Source: Hypomesus transpacificus
Lineage: Eukaryota > Chordata > Actinopteri > Osmeriformes > Osmeridae
NCBI RefSeq assembly: GCF_021917145.1
Contig: NC_061074.1
Span: forward strand, 9,380,155 to 9,444,154
DNA length: 64,000 bases
Direction of reading: 5' to 3'
The notes under the pieces were generated by a model. It made no database searches, was not told the origin of the DNA, and was given only the letters and a program-made list of their open reading frames with translations. How positions within the stretch are numbered: the stretch's first letter is position 1; every line of letters begins with the position of its first letter. The position numbers and the translations under genes are program-made. Positions 11,931 to 23,599 of the stretch are shown piece by piece.

Positions 11931-12827
11931 CTAGACTGTCCTACTGGCTTCCTTTGCCTTTCCTGGACCTGATTGGTTCATCCTGGCCTGATGCTTTGAT
12001 GCAGCCTTCCTGGCAGCTTGTACGTGCTTGGCCGCTAGCTCTGGGAACTGCTTGGTGTACAGAGCCTTCGTGTATGTGAGTTCTGGAGTGATGAGCTTCT
12101 GGCAGAAAGTTCTGTCAGGGCCGTCCAACCCCGGGTTCAAGTTGTAACCTTGGATAACGGCTGTGCCGTATTGGAATGGCTTCAGCTCGGTATCTTTGAC
12201 CTGTGAAGGGTCAACTGCCCTGCCCTCTTTGAGGCAAGTTCTTGTCAGCTGGGCGCGTCGTTCCTGCAACTGAGCCACCTCTCGCTTCATCTCCTCCCGA
12301 CCCACCAAAGTGTCCACTCTTCTCCAGAAGGTGGCGTTAAAGTGCAGGTAGACACGCCAGTCGAGGGCGTTCCAGGTTCGGATCTTGTCAGCAGTGAGTG
12401 ACGAGACAGTGCGGCGTGAGCCTTGATTGCGGCTATTAAGTCTGAAGGAGACCACATCATCCAGCGACCAGCAGAGGGCGTATTTGAGCAGGATCATTGA
12501 CTCATCAAAGTGCTCGGATATAAGAATGAGTTGGAAATCATGCTGAATTGCAGTTATCACATTGGAAGCCATTTTCTCCAAGCCAGGGTTGTCTGCAGCG
12601 ATGTTGTTGTCAAAACCAAAGTCGTAAGACAGGAGGTTGCGTGCGTAGTGGTTGCCAGGTAGAGACATGTTGAAATGACTTGAACCGTTGCCCAGGAAGT
12701 CATCAAGATTTTTACTCTTGACAAACGCTGGGCTGCTTTTGTAGTACATGAACACTGACTCCATCATGTCCACAGGATTCCTCAGTATAGAGAAGTAGAA
12801 TGAGTCTTCAGGCATAACCTTCCTCAC
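11931..12827 (-). CDS. gal3st: gal3st coding exon 4 (C-terminal catalytic half)
   Basis: Acceptor TTTCTCTCAG| precedes GTGAGGAAGG, so the exon begins with Val, not an initiator. It contains FSILRNPVDMMESVF (3'-phosphate-binding segment) and the conserved family C-terminal half, with WRVYLHFNATFW and LKPFQYGTAVIQGYNLNPG. The C-terminus is Lys/Ala-rich (AKHVQAARKAASKHQ). Confidence 0.92.
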   Translation of the reverse strand: MRKVMPEDSFYFSILRNPVDMMESVFMYYKSSPAFVKSKNLDDFLGNGSSHFNMSLPGNHYARNLLSYDFGFDNNIAADNPGLEKMASNVITAIQHDFQLILISEHFDESMILLKYALCWSLDDVVSFRLNSRNQGSRRTVSSLTADKIRTWNALDWRVYLHFNATFWRRVDTLVGREEMKREVAQLQERRAQLTRTCLKEGRAVDPSQVKDTELKPFQYGTAVIQGYNLNPGLDGPDRTFCQKLITPELTYTKALYTKQFPELAAKHVQAARKAASKHQARMNQSGPGKAKEASRTV

Positions 12828-15800
12828 CTGAGAGAAACGTAACAGGAAGGGTCAACACAGCAGTAGTTATAGTGTGGTGGAAACAACTCCACACCTCCAT
12901 CAGAGACACTGACTGTCTCCCCACGTTCAAGAAAATGCTCAAGACGCACTTGTTCCGGGAGTACAACAGTACTTAGGAAGATTGGCTGGACCTGATGTTA
13001 GTGTCCTCCAGGATCTCTTGGAAGTCGCTTTGGATACAAGCGTCTGCTAAATGCATAAATGTAAATGTGGCGTGAGCTCCGCAGAGGCGTGACTTCTATA
13101 GACGTGGAATCTACTTCCGGTTCACAGCAACACAACGTAACATGCTTTTTGGCTGGGCACTGGTGTACCTCATTCAGCCTCTAGGGGGAGTATGCTACAT
13201 CCCTGTTGTCATGCGAACATGGACAGGATGGCCGGGTGGAAAACCTGATTGTGTTTTTACTCAGTTTTTTATATTGGCAAAACTTTTGGCCCTGTTTTGA
13301 GCCCATATCAACCATTCCAATTCCAAAACGTTTAGGGTTTTCAAAATACAAAGGCAAGGTCGGTAATGATGAGATGCAGTTGTTGTCATATTTGCTGAAA
13401 TAAACTTCACATCCTAATAGCAACCAATATATCTAAAGCTTTGACAGTAAAATTAAAGGAGGGTTATAAACATGACCAATCATTTTGAATGGATTGAACT
13501 GAATGATTGGTAGCCATTTGCACCACAGGTGTACTGCAAAGTACCCCAACGTAATGCATTGTAACATACCCTAACGTAGCAGAGTGTATTGTAATGTTCC
13601 CCAACATAGTGCAGTGCACCATACCTGTACGTAACTAATCATACTTTCACATTCCCCAACGTAACATTGCTTTCTGCAACATATTGTAACGTGCCCCAAC
13701 ATAGAAGTGTGCTGTAACATACTGTAACTTATTGCAAAATAAAATCTTGTATTGTAAGGTACTGTAACATACCCAAACGTAACATTGTAATGTAGTGTAT
13801 TGCAGTGGACCCTAACCCTAACCATACCGTGCCACAAATGGTCTGCATATTCAATGTAAAACATCTGCACATATTATCCATGACAGGACTCACCTCTGGT
13901 AAATTCAACCTCAGGTGGTTACACATGATGTGGAACTTCTTCTTACTCCTGCTCTGCTCACCCTCCACGAAGTAGGACGCAAACAGGTTAGGGTAGAACA
14001 GTTGGCTGTGCATGTTATACGGAAGGGCAAAGGTCAGGTTTTGGCTGTCGCCATAGCGATACAGAATGTTGAGAATGGTGCTGCTGGCAGTTTTGTGTGT
14101 CTTCAGGAAAAAGATGTGCTTCTTTGGCCTACAGGACCTGACCTCTGCTATATTTTGGCCCGGGACTGAATCCTCACTGTTGCTGTTGAGACTAGGGGGG
14201 CGGGGCTGGCTGTTAGGACTACCCAGCTCATTGGCCAAATCCAAACTCTGAACAGTAGCGTGTAACTGGGCTCTGCGTGTATTTGTCTCGGACTTTAGGA
14301 TTCTGTTGACAAGTTCATCAAGTCCTCTCGGCAAGGAAGGCTTTGAAGATAAGAAGAGTTCTTTTTGGTGCTTTCTTACTTCCTGCCTCGGGTCAGCATC
14401 TTGTGACCTCTGACCTCTCCTCCCTTCTCTCCTCTTTCCTCGCTCCTCTGGCGTCTCTGTGCTGGGACGTGTGTGTGCTGAGTGTGAGGGAAGGGCTCTC
14501 TGGATCATGCTGAACTGCACATCCAGCAGCTTGTCATTCCTGGAACAAAACAAATACCACACCTGTCAATCAAATTGTCCTGAAACATGATCAGGCACTT
14601 ATTTATAATATCTCATAATAAAATAGAAAAATTCTACATTACTTTTTTCATTAGGTGTCATTTTATTGTCATTTGTCCGTGCTCTTGTAGTAGCCAGCTA
14701 CTTTTGTCAGTGGTGTGATTTGGGATATATGTTTATAAAACAATGGAATGGTGTTTCTTCACCGCTGCTGGAGACAGTAGATGATTTGAACCCAGGATCT
14801 CTTGCTCTACCACTGCGCTATATTCATTCTCAGATCTAACAAACATTTTATGTGACATGATAATGTGATACCTGCACTGGAAAATGACTCCCAGGATCTG
14901 TGTGGCCGTAAGAAGCACCATGAGGACCATCATCAGCCGCAATAGGTTACCCAGGTGACTCTGCAGCAAGACCGTCCACCGCCTGCAGGGGGCAGGCAAG
15001 GACCAGCAGGAATTACAATCTACACTAGTTGAAGAAGAAGAACCGAATAAAAAGTGTATGCAATCCAAGACCCCACCCTCTGCTCCTTGGCTTGAAGCAA
15101 AGACCCCGATACATTTTGGAGGTTTTGAATTTCAGTTTTTGCCCCCTGGCTTGTTCCGGTGATTTTATTGTATTAATTCAAGTCAAAATATAATATAATG
15201 TTATGAAACATGGAGTGTGCAGCATGTTTGTTTTTAGCTGAGCCGAAACTAACCCTAACCCTAACCCTGGCAGATCCCTAGCTTGCTCTGCTAGGCCCAC
15301 AAACACTGCACAACGTACGTTGCTCGTTTACTGTTGTGTTAACATTTAAATGATCCAAGATGGCGCCGATGATGGCTGCCTCGGCAGGTCAGTGCGTCTT
15401 GTTTTGTCTTGTTATTATTACAGTGTGATTGTCTTGTATTGTCAGTTAATTCAGTGTTCTGCCAGGAGTTCTCTAACAAGAGACAAACTTCTAAACATCA
15501 AGGAAACAACTCCTGTGGATTTATTTCCCACTTTTCTGCTCCTAGCGTCTGAATTAGTGGGCTTTCTTGTCAAAGCCGCGCTAGGCTCTGCTCAAGCAGG
15601 GAAATGCCGCCGAAGGAGAAAATGTGCGGAAGCTCTTTTTGGGCTATGCAGACACGGGATGGACGAACTTCAGCTACTGATGGTGAAAAACAACTGCACT
15701 GTAATAATACCATAATCTTGATTATGGTAATGCAGCTAAAACAACAGCATATCAGAAGTCAACATCAGACCCTTTTATGGGTCCAGTGGAACAACCGTGA

Positions 15801-18800
15801 AGTGAGTCGAGGCATCTCAAGGGCAAAGGACAAAAGAGCCTCCAACACTGCTGGTACACACTACATGACACACACACTACCATACACACACACACACTAC
15901 CATACACACACACACACTACCATACACACACACACACTACCATATACACCCCCGCTACAGGACACACACACTACAGGACACACACAGCAGAGTGTTGGCC
16001 TTGGGCGAGCTGGCCATACAGCACTTTGTGAGGCAGCCAATTGAGCGGCATCCTTATGACATGCCCTAGCCATCGTAGCTGATGGTGGGTGATGGTGGCC
16101 TCAATGCTCTTACACCCTGCTCCCCTGAGGATCTCAGTGTGTGGCACACACACTGTGACCACACGTGGTTTGCCACACACACACGCCAAGTGGTTCCTAG
16201 CATGCGCTGGAGACAGTGGATGTGAAAATGCTCCAAGGACTTCACATGCCGGCTGTAAGTGACCCAGGCTTCACAACTGTAGAGGAGGGTGGTCATGCAA
16301 ACGGCTTGATACACAGAGACTTTCGTATGGAGATATAAGTTCTTGTTTTGAAAGATCCGGCGCCTGAGTCTCCCAAAGGCAGCTGACGCTTTTTGGATTC
16401 TGTTCTGAACCTCATCGTCGATGTTATTGTCCTCTGAGAGGATGCTCCCCAGGTATTTGAATGATGGTACTACAGACAGATGCTTATCAGTGATGCTGAA
16501 GATGGGTGGAGTGGATGGGATGTTGTTGCTCCACTGACAGACTACCTCTGTTTTGGTGATGTTGATAGTCAGCCCCATCCTGCTGTAAGCCTTCACAGCT
16601 GCATCCAGGACAGCCTGGAGGTCTTGTCGAGTGCGAGCCATAAGAGCGCAGTCATCTGCATACTGCAGCTCGAGGACCCTCACTCTGTGCAGCTTGGTGG
16701 TTGCTTGCAGCCTCCTGATGTTGAAGAGATTGCCATCTAGCCTATAGACTACTGTCACCCCGCTGTTGTCCTCAATTTCCTTATGGAGACGTTGGGTGAC
16801 GCATAGGAGGAAGATGTTAAAGAGCACTGGTGCTAGTGCACACCCCTGCCTGACCCCTGTGCACACAGGGAAGGAGGCAGACTCTTGTCCTCCTATTGTC
16901 ACCCTAGCATTCATACCATCATGAAACTGACGGAGGAAACTTGCTAGGGCATCCAAAGCGGAGCAAGATGTCCCACAGTAGGTCTCTCTGTCGAAGGCTT
17001 TGGAGAGGTCTACAAAAGCCATACACAAGTCTTGATGTTGGTCTTTGCACTTTTCCTGAAGTTGCCTGGCTGTGAAGACCATGTCGACTCTACTCCTGTT
17101 CTTTCTAAAGCCACACTGTGATTCTGGGAGCAGTGACTCTGATGTTGTTGAGTAGCCTCTGCAGCAACACCTTGGCCAGGACCTTACCAGCAACAGCAAG
17201 GAATGATATACCCTGTGGTTCCCACATGTGGTCTTGTCACCTTTGTTCTTGTATATGGTGACAATTTTGGCATCTCTCCATTGCTGTGGGATGTTTTCAT
17301 CAGCCCATACTTTAATGATGTGTTGATGCAGCGCTCTTGTACCGAGGTAACCACCCTGTTTTGGCAGTTCTGCAGGGATATTGTCAATGCCCAGAGACTT
17401 GTTGTGTTTCAGGGAGCGGATGGCTGACAGAACCTCCAGGAAGGTCGGAGGCTGGTTAAGGTTGTCAATCGGTGGAAGTTCAGGCAGTTGATCCAGGATG
17501 GTGTGATCTGCTTCAGAGTCCTGATGAATCAGGGTATTAAAATGTTCAGCCCACCTCTCCAGTACACTGCTCTGGCCTTTAAAGACTCAGAGCCCATCTG
17601 CCTCTTTTCAGGGGTGTAATGCAGTGGTTTGTTGGGCCGTAGATAGATTTGACTGCATTGTCAAAGTTATGTATATCATGGCCGCTGCGTTCTGAATCCT
17701 CTGGAGAGGGCGGGTTGCGCATGCTGGGAGACCGGCCGACTGGTTATGGTCAGGTTGTGCTCACAACAGAGAGTAAGTAATCTCATGCGATTTGAGTTGG
17801 CCTGACCAACAACATGCCTGCCAAGCACTCCTTTTCATATACTGTCACTCTGCCCCACATGAGCATTGAAGTCCCCAAGGAGGAGGACCTTGTCGGTCTT
17901 AGGGATCCGCTGGAGAGCCTCATCCAGTCTTTAACCTCAGTGTCGGATGGCAGGGTTGGGGCATACACACTATGAAGTGTAGCAAAGCGGTTCTTCGCCA
18001 GGGGGATACGGAGGGTCATCAGTCTTACACTGATGCCCACAGGTATTTCAGCGAGTCTTGTAGCAGTGTGTTCCTGATGGCCCGTCCCACACCGTGCAGA
18101 TGTTGTCCACCTAGGGAGTAGCCTTTCCAGAAAAAGGTGTAACCGGACCCTTCCTCTGTCAGCAACCCTTCATCAAGGAGCCTGGTCTCGCTAATCGCGG
18201 CGATATCGTTATTGTAACGTCTCAGCTCCTTTTGGGGATTTATTTCTTCTGTTTCGACAGCAGAAGTGGAATGACCCGACAGGTGCGGTATCCTGTCCAG
18301 GTGTGAGTTGAGTGGGCCTTTTTTAGGCCACCTTTTCTAGGCCCCTCCTCAGTTTGAGGTGAGCAGTGTGGTCCCTAAATAAGGCTGCTCAGTCACACAG
18401 GGTGCTGCCGAGAACAGCTGCCACTCAGTCCCAGCTGATAGCGACCAATACCCTGTGCCGCTGCCCAACCAGGGTTCACCTCTGATCCTCTGAACTGACA
18501 TGCAGCTCTGTGAACACTGTATGTTAACCATCCATGTCCCCGACAAGCTAGCCCTAGCACAGCACGGTGGGAGGGTTGATACTGAGAAGGGAGTTTAACC
18601 TTCAACTCGGTTACACAAGCATAAATACACACACACCATACATCATGTAGGCATGCAAGCTCCAACCTGCATGCAAGGTCCAAGGAAAGACATGCTCTCT
18701 CTTTTCTCTCTTCTAAACTCTCTCTGTTCCTAATGCCTCGGTATGTGTGTGTGGTACATCTGTCTCCCTCTTACTCCCTTACCCACACACTTAAACTCCA

Positions 18801-20602
18801 CCTCCTTTCCCTCCCTCCCTTCAACCTGGCTGGAACTTTTGTCTTAAAAGTCTGTGAAAGGTTCCAGTTCTGTTGTCTGTATAGGACCTGTCTGCTACAG
18901 ACCCTGACACTACACTGGTCTGGTGTTGTCTGTCTAGGAGCTGTCTGCTACAGACTGACAGCACACTGGTCTGGTGTTGTCTGTCTAGGAGCTGTCTGCT
19001 ACAGACTGACAGCACACTGGTCTGGTGTTGTCTGTCTAGGAGCTGTCTGCTACAGACTGACAGCACACTGGTCTGGTGTTGTCTGTGTAGGAGCTGTCTG
19101 CTACAGACTGACAGCACACTGGTCTGGTGTTGTCTGTGTAGGAGCTGTCTGCTACAGACTGACAGCACACTGGTCTGGTGTTGTCTGTCTAGGAGCTGTC
19201 TGCTACAGACTGACAGCACACTGGTCTGGTGTTGTCTGTCTAGGAGCTGTCTGCTACAGACTCTGACACTACACTGGTCTTTCCATGTGAGTGCTGTTTG
19301 TTCAGATTGAAGCGTTTGGTAAATGATTAAAATTTCAAATAAATTCAGCCAGTGGGCATAACTTGTAGACAAATGTGAATGTGAATACAAACAACACTTA
19401 TGGCTATTTTCGTCGGTTGATGGGTAAAATATGTTTGTCGTCATATTGGTGGTAGGAGTGTTTTAGTCATTTGATATAATGTAAAAATGTTATGTAATAT
19501 AATTGCTGCTTGCCTGAAAAATCTAGTGACAATCCGTCAACTGCTCTCCAATCAGGGCCAAGTTCTCCATTTCCAGGTCTCAGCTGCCAAAACAAGCTTC
19601 CAGAGCTGCCTCAGTCTAATTGTATCTATATAGGGTTACAGTCGGTGTCTGCTGTTAGATTTACCTTTTGCATTTAGGCTACATGTAGGCTACATTTATT
19701 CACAGGAAAAGCTTTTATCCAAAGCTATATGTAGCAATTGGGCTACAACAGAAAGTATTTTTTGCATAGTTTTAACAACAGTCTAACAGTATCTGACAGA
19801 GGTCAGAGTCAAGGAACGGTCTATATTTACCAAGCACGGCGCAACGATTCACTTCATCTACTCTAGTGCTGTTGTTATCTGTAACAGTATAGGTGAAACC
19901 AAGCCGAGAATGCTGACACTGCGTCCTTGTGGAAAGAGTTTGGACAGATATATAGTTTCATGTGTTGGAGCCCGCGGGTAAGGCATCGTGTGGAACAGAC
20001 TTGAAAGTTTGGCTGTCCTTGCATTAGTTAGTTGATTTAGCTTATACCCTTTTCATCAAGCGCTTAAGTCTGAATAAATTAATGGAAAATGACATTAATA
20101 AATAAACACGTGTTTTTTCAGGAATGTTTCAAATAGGTACTGTAAGTAGGCTAGCTGTTCCAATATAGACTTTTTTTTTTCAATATTCGTATACAACATC
20201 TGTTTGAAAAAGACTGACAATTGTTTGAGCTGTTCGGGTAGGCTACTCGTGTCATTGTCATTGCCAATTCCATTCCTACCGTGTCCAGTCTGTTTGTATT
20301 TCAACGTAAATACGCACGTCTTTAACAAGAACATTCCTTCAAAGGCAAACATCTCGTAGTCGTACCGTTAGATCTGCTCGCGTGCATAGCTACTTGACTG
20401 GATGAGGTTATTTATTTGTCTATGGGTACAACAGCAACAGTTTCCAGTCATATTGGACGTATGCTATTTAACAGACTAACACACAATAGGCAGCACAACC
20501 CCAAATCAAGACCAATGTAGGTACTTACGAAGGGCACGGCAGGGAAGACGTCTGGGAGAACACTGCTTGCTTCTTGGGGGATTTATTTGGCGAGGGTGGC
20601 AT
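11931..20602 (-). CDS. gal3st: Galactose-3-O-sulfotransferase (Gal3ST family), four coding exons
   Basis: Golgi type II membrane enzyme that transfers sulfate from PAPS to the 3-OH of galactose on glycolipids or glycoproteins (family knowledge). Joining 20529-20602, 14872-14982, 13894-14539 and 11931-12827 gives an intact 575-residue frame with GT-AG junctions and matching phases (2, 2, 0). Residues about 41-59 form a hydrophobic signal anchor. A long basic stem follows. The PAPS 5'-phosphosulfate-binding loop LKTHKTASST is at about 206-215, and the 3'-phosphate-binding segment ILRNPVDMMESVF at about 290-302. It is longer than typical members (about 400-480 residues, from memory), mainly in the stem. 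Which paralogue is uncertain; Gal3ST2 is plausible because human GAL3ST2 is also on 2q37. Intron 1 (5.5 kb) holds a LINE and a 51-bp minisatellite. A degenerate copy of the last exon lies at 28725-29366. Confidence 0.88.
12890..13068 (+). mobile_element. L2-like LINE 3' fragment in gal3st intron 3
   Basis: Matches the 3' end of the L2 copies at 30330-30411 and 53670-54140: ctccatcagagacactgact, then gcacttgttccgggagtaca, then the terminal tail tcgctttggatacaagcgtc with taaatgtaaatg. Most of the 3' non-coding part is missing compared with the 54-kb copy, so it is internally deleted. Confidence 0.8.
13550..13810. repeat. Degenerate ACATACCCTAACGTA-type repeats in gal3st intron 3
   Basis: Loose, diverged copies of a motif around tgtaacataccctaacgta recur with irregular spacing across about 260 bases of intron. 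No coding value. Confidence 0.6.
13894..14539 (-). CDS. gal3st: gal3st coding exon 3 (stem and PAPS-binding loop)
   Basis: Acceptor TTTGTTCCAG| and donor CCAGAG|GTGAGT. It codes for a basic, Ser/Arg-rich stem and then the start of the catalytic domain with LKTHKTASSTILNILYRYG. It ends HLRLNLPE, which continues in frame into VRKVMPEDSF of exon 4. Confidence 0.9.
14872..14982 (-). CDS. gal3st: gal3st coding exon 2 (signal anchor)
   Basis: Bounded by acceptor CCCCTGCAG| and donor |GTATCA. It encodes RWTVLLQSHLGNLL followed by the hydrophobic run RLMMVLMVLLTATQILGVIF, the expected transmembrane anchor of a type II Golgi enzyme. Phase 2 in and phase 2 out. Confidence 0.8.
15240..15275. repeat. 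Short telomere-like CCCTAA run
   Basis: Four consecutive ccctaa-type units (actaaccctaaccctaaccc). It is a short interstitial telomeric-like sequence inside gal3st intron 1. Confidence 0.7.
15351..15720 (+). mobile_element. 5' fragment of a non-LTR retrotransposon
   Basis: Starts with gatccaagatggcgccgatg, like LINE 5' ends, and encodes SLTRDKLLNIKETTP then KCRRRRKCAEALFG and GMDELQLLM. This resembles the region leading into the endonuclease domain of fish LINEs, with an internal deletion. No endonuclease catalytic residues remain. The call is by resemblance from memory. Confidence 0.5.
15860..15990. repeat. CA-rich 20-bp tandem repeat
   Basis: Repeats of cacacacactaccataca and related units, about five copies, then caggacacacacacta. 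It sits at the 3' edge of the minus-strand LINE below. Confidence 0.8.
15995..18260 (-). mobile_element. Degenerate non-LTR retrotransposon with endonuclease and reverse transcriptase
   Basis: The minus strand encodes a long reverse transcriptase remnant (17199-16066) with GFRKNRSRVDMVF, FVDLSKAFD, GVRQGCALAPVLFN, the catalytic box YADDCALMA, GLTINITKTEV and FKYLGSILSED. Upstream frames give SPYTRTKV and, at 18040-17783, the endonuclease piece RLMTLRIPLAKNRFATLHSVYAP. Several frameshifts and a deletion after SKAFD show it is dead. It lies in gal3st intron 1 in gene-sense orientation. The clade is not assigned. A patch at about 17680-17735 resembles L2 sequence seen at 53540-53575 and may be a small nested fragment. 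Confidence 0.85.
18900..19270. repeat. 51-bp minisatellite, about 7 copies, in gal3st intron 1
   Basis: The unit starts tctggtgttgtctgtctagg and continues agctgtctgctacagactga. Starts at 18919 and 18970 give a 51-base period. Because 51 is a multiple of three with no stop, both strands show a repeated 17-residue frame. That is a property of the repeat, not a gene. Confidence 0.95.
19280..20500. other. gal3st intron 1 / 5' flank, no further feature
   Basis: AT-rich unique-looking DNA. A short relic of the SINE/L2 tail (aaaagcttttatccaaagct) is visible near 19705-19728. Nothing else is recognisable. Confidence 0.5.
20529..20602 (-). CDS. gal3st: gal3st coding exon 1
   Basis: Starts MPPSPNKSPKKQAVFS and encodes the short cytoplasmic tail (24 residues plus two bases). 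It ends CCCTTC|GTAAGT, a good donor. The phase (2) matches the acceptor at 14982, giving a Ser codon at the junction. The ATG is the only Met that leads into the anchor exon in frame. The assignment rests on phase, splice consensus and membrane topology. Confidence 0.7.
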
Positions 20603-20839
20603 CGTGTCTATGGTTAAAGCGGGTGTCTCTAAACTCCGCAACAAACTCCGTCCCGAGTCAGTCCTCGTGTCTCCCGTTCTCCACAGTGCTTCACACCCTT
20701 ATACCCTAACCTCTCTCTCTTCCTCACAGTGCCCTATCCTCAATGTTGCTAGCGATCTTCCTCTCGCTAGCAACTCCACCCGCTATGTCGTTATGAGATT
20801 GAGCCAGAACAGGCTCAGGCAATCAGGAAAGAGATGGAA

Positions 20840-20867
20840 AGAGAGAAAGAGAGAGAGATGGAAAGAG

Positions 20868-20906
<39 letters not shown>

Positions 20907-20930
20907 AAGAGAGAGGGGTGGGTGGGTGGG
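20840..20930. repeat. (GA)n microsatellite
   Basis: GA dinucleotide run followed by (GGGT)n. It lies about 240 bases upstream of the gal3st start codon, so it is probably in the promoter or 5' UTR region. Confidence 0.85.
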
Positions 20931-21255
20931 TGACGGAGAATGAAAATAAGAACAAAGACTGCTGCTGTCGCCAGCAGGACCTGGAGGTGAACACGTAGGG
21001 CTGCTCTCTGGGGGAAAGGATTTGCACTTCACTCAGTTATCAGGCTTTAATAACTAGAAATGTGTTCGTTGATATTACTACTTTCCAGTCATATGTTAAT
21101 GTTAAGATGTCATGTAATTAGCATTCCCCCCCCCCCCCCTCTCATGAATCATTTTAGTTAAAGACATTCAACTAATCAAGGCGATAGATCCGCACGATTG
21201 GCGCCCGCGCCGCGCTCTCACTCCTTTCTCACCACAGCGTAAGATCACCCTGCGC

Positions 21256-22584
21256 AGTGGCGTAACTATAGGGAGTGCAAGGAGTGCAGCTGCACTAGGG
21301 CCCGTGGCGAAAGGGGGCCCGTCCTCGATCTCACCGTAAAAGTGAGACAACCTGACCGGGCCCCTTAAGGCAATCTGACCTGGCCCCTTGCACCGCTGTA
21401 ATACCGCCAATTGAGGATCACATATGATCTAGTGTTATCAATTCGCAAACATTTCTCAATTATGGTGTCAGTTATTCAGAATTATGAGCTATCACCTGCC
21501 CAATAAACATTTTAAAAACAGTCAGTGTTAACAACAGCAAATAATTAATTTTTCCTCATTTGCCTTTTGCTGAATAAAACAAATGTCGTTTTTATTAAGT
21601 AATATTGCCCTCGAAAAATAGCAAGGATGTCTGGGTAATATTGTTGTCAAAGATTCCCGCCCACCCACAAACGATTGTTCCCATCCAGTTGTTGGAATAC
21701 CACAGACAGTTGTTGTTGGGATACTACAGTTGTGTTGCATTAGCGTTTTGAAGCGAATTAGGCTACCCCATGCCATGCCCTTTAACATAAAAGTGGCTCC
21801 AGAAAGCGGCAGGAACGAAAAGAGCAAGATGTAAGGATGGCAAAGCTGTCAAAACTATCCTCATTTGGATTGTGGCGAAGCGTGTTGAAGAGGACGCTAC
21901 GTCTGACCCCCAGCCCGGCAACAGCAATGAGTGTGAAACTCAGCCACCAGGGTAGGCTAATAATTACATAACCTTTACTGTCTGGTATATGCAGTTGACA
22001 TGGCTATTAAAAGTCATAAAAATGCATATATAGGCCTAGGCTACCAGGCAGCGGCCAGGTTAGATATAGTAAACTGTGCAGGATGTAGTCGGAAAATAGC
22101 TAAAGCTAGATAGACTAAATGTAAACTAGCATATCTAACGAACATAAAATTAAATATTCACCATCGAAGTGACTGTTTTTTTTTACTAGTACCCAGATAG
22201 CACACATGACAGATCGAAACGTCATTCATAACGTCGGATAAGCCTCGGTAAATGATCAGATTTTCTTCTCATCTCTGTGCTCTATTTCAAACGTCGCAGA
22301 TACGTCGGCTCATGACTGACTGTTCCATTATTCTCATTCCGTGTTGTAGCAAGCATAATCTAGAGCCAAAGACTTGCGAGTCAGAGCCGTTCACTTTTAA
22401 AAAACCGTAATCTATCTTCACATAGAAGGAGCAGTCGTTACCCTTAATTGTACATCATGAGTAGCCTAAATTTCCTTGCGCATCGCTAAACTGAAAACTC
22501 AATAATTTCGCCTGACGATAGGTCGGTAAGGGGCCCGTTGGTGAGATCTGCACTCGGGCCCGCCAAGTCCTTGTTACGCCGCTG
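21256..22584. mobile_element. hAT-superfamily DNA transposon (non-autonomous or decayed)
   Basis: Terminal inverted repeats: left cagtggcgtaactatag, right ccttgttacgccgctg (reverse complement cagcggcgtaacaagg). It is flanked by an 8-base direct repeat, accctgcg at 21248-21255 and gccctgcg at 22585-22592 (one mismatch), as expected for hAT. On the plus strand near 21790-21835, VAPESGRNEKSKM resembles the N-terminus of ZMYM-type hAT transposases. No intact transposase frame remains. Length is 1329 bases. Confidence 0.85.
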
Positions 22585-22857
22585 GCCCTGCGCCAGCTTT
22601 TACACATCTATAATCTCCAGCCTGTAGCGCAAATAATATAACATCAGCATTAGATTCATGTGATAATAACACCCAACAGCTAAAGCCTAATTACACGTTT
22701 GTTATAGGCCTAATGGTACGTTTTTCATGGAAAGAATGTCTTCTACAGCCTCAACATTGTTGATCTTTAAAGTTTCCAGTTTCCCTTCTGAAGGGGAGGT
22801 GCCAGAATATTTCCGAAATTTGACCTCAGGCTCAGTCTGTTAACAACTCAAGAGTCA

Positions 22858-23565
22858 GGTGAGAGGAGAGGGGGTGAGAGAGGGGCAGGTGAGAGGAGAG
22901 GGGCAGGTGAGAGGAGAGGGGGTGAGAGAGGGGCAGGTGAGAGGAGAGGGGGTGAGAGAGGGGCAGGTGAGAGGAGAGGGGGTGAGAGAGGGGCAGGTGA
23001 GAGGAGAGGGGGTGAGAGAGGGGCAGGTGAGAGGAGAGGGGGTGAGAGAGGGGCAGGTGAGAGGAGAGGGGGTGAGAGAGGGGCAGGTGAGAGGAGAGGG
23101 GGTGAGAGAGGGACAGGTGAGAGGAGAGGGGGTGAGAGAGGGGCAGGTGAGAGGAGAGGGGGTGAGAGAGGGGCAGGTGAGAGGAGACGGGGTGAGAGAG
23201 GGGCAGGTGAGAGGAGAGGGGGTGAGAGATGGGCAGGTGAGAGGAGAGGGGGTGAGAGAGGGGCAGGTGAGAGGAGAGGGGGTGAGAGAGGGGCAGGTGA
23301 GAGGAGAGGGGGTGAGAGAGGGGCAGGTGAGAGGAGAGGGGGTGAGAGAGGGGCAGGTGAGAGGAGAGGGGGTGAGAGAGGGGCAGGTGAGAGGAGAGGG
23401 GGTGAAAGAGGGGCAGGTGAGAGGAGAGGGGGTGAGAGAGGGGCAGGTGAGAGGAGAGGGGATGAGAGAGGGGCAGGTGAGAGGAGAGGGGCAGGTGAGA
23501 GAGGGGCAGGTGAGAGGAGAAGGGGTGAGAGAGGGGCAGGTGAGAGGAGAGGGGGTGAGGTGTAG
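22858..23565. repeat. 30-bp purine minisatellite, about 23 copies
   Basis: The unit is ggtgagaggagagggggtga plus gagaggggca (30 bases), highly homogeneous, with short variant units at both ends. There are no stops on either strand, so about 240- to 300-codon frames appear in both directions. These are artefacts. Each unit contains GCAG|GTGAGA (donor-like) and several G-runs. Confidence 0.96.
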
Positions 23566-23599
23566 AAGCCCAGACACTTTTCTCAGATCAGAATTGGGC

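Noticed and set aside
16066-17199. Functional reverse transcriptase or telomerase gene
   Set aside because: YADD and other RT motifs are present, but frameshifts, a deletion after SKAFD and adjacent endonuclease remnants mark a dead LINE.
20574-20933. 119-codon plus-strand frame starting MGDLFGEGG
   Set aside because: Antisense to gal3st exon 1 and its 5' flank; it ends in a GA microsatellite and shows no domain.
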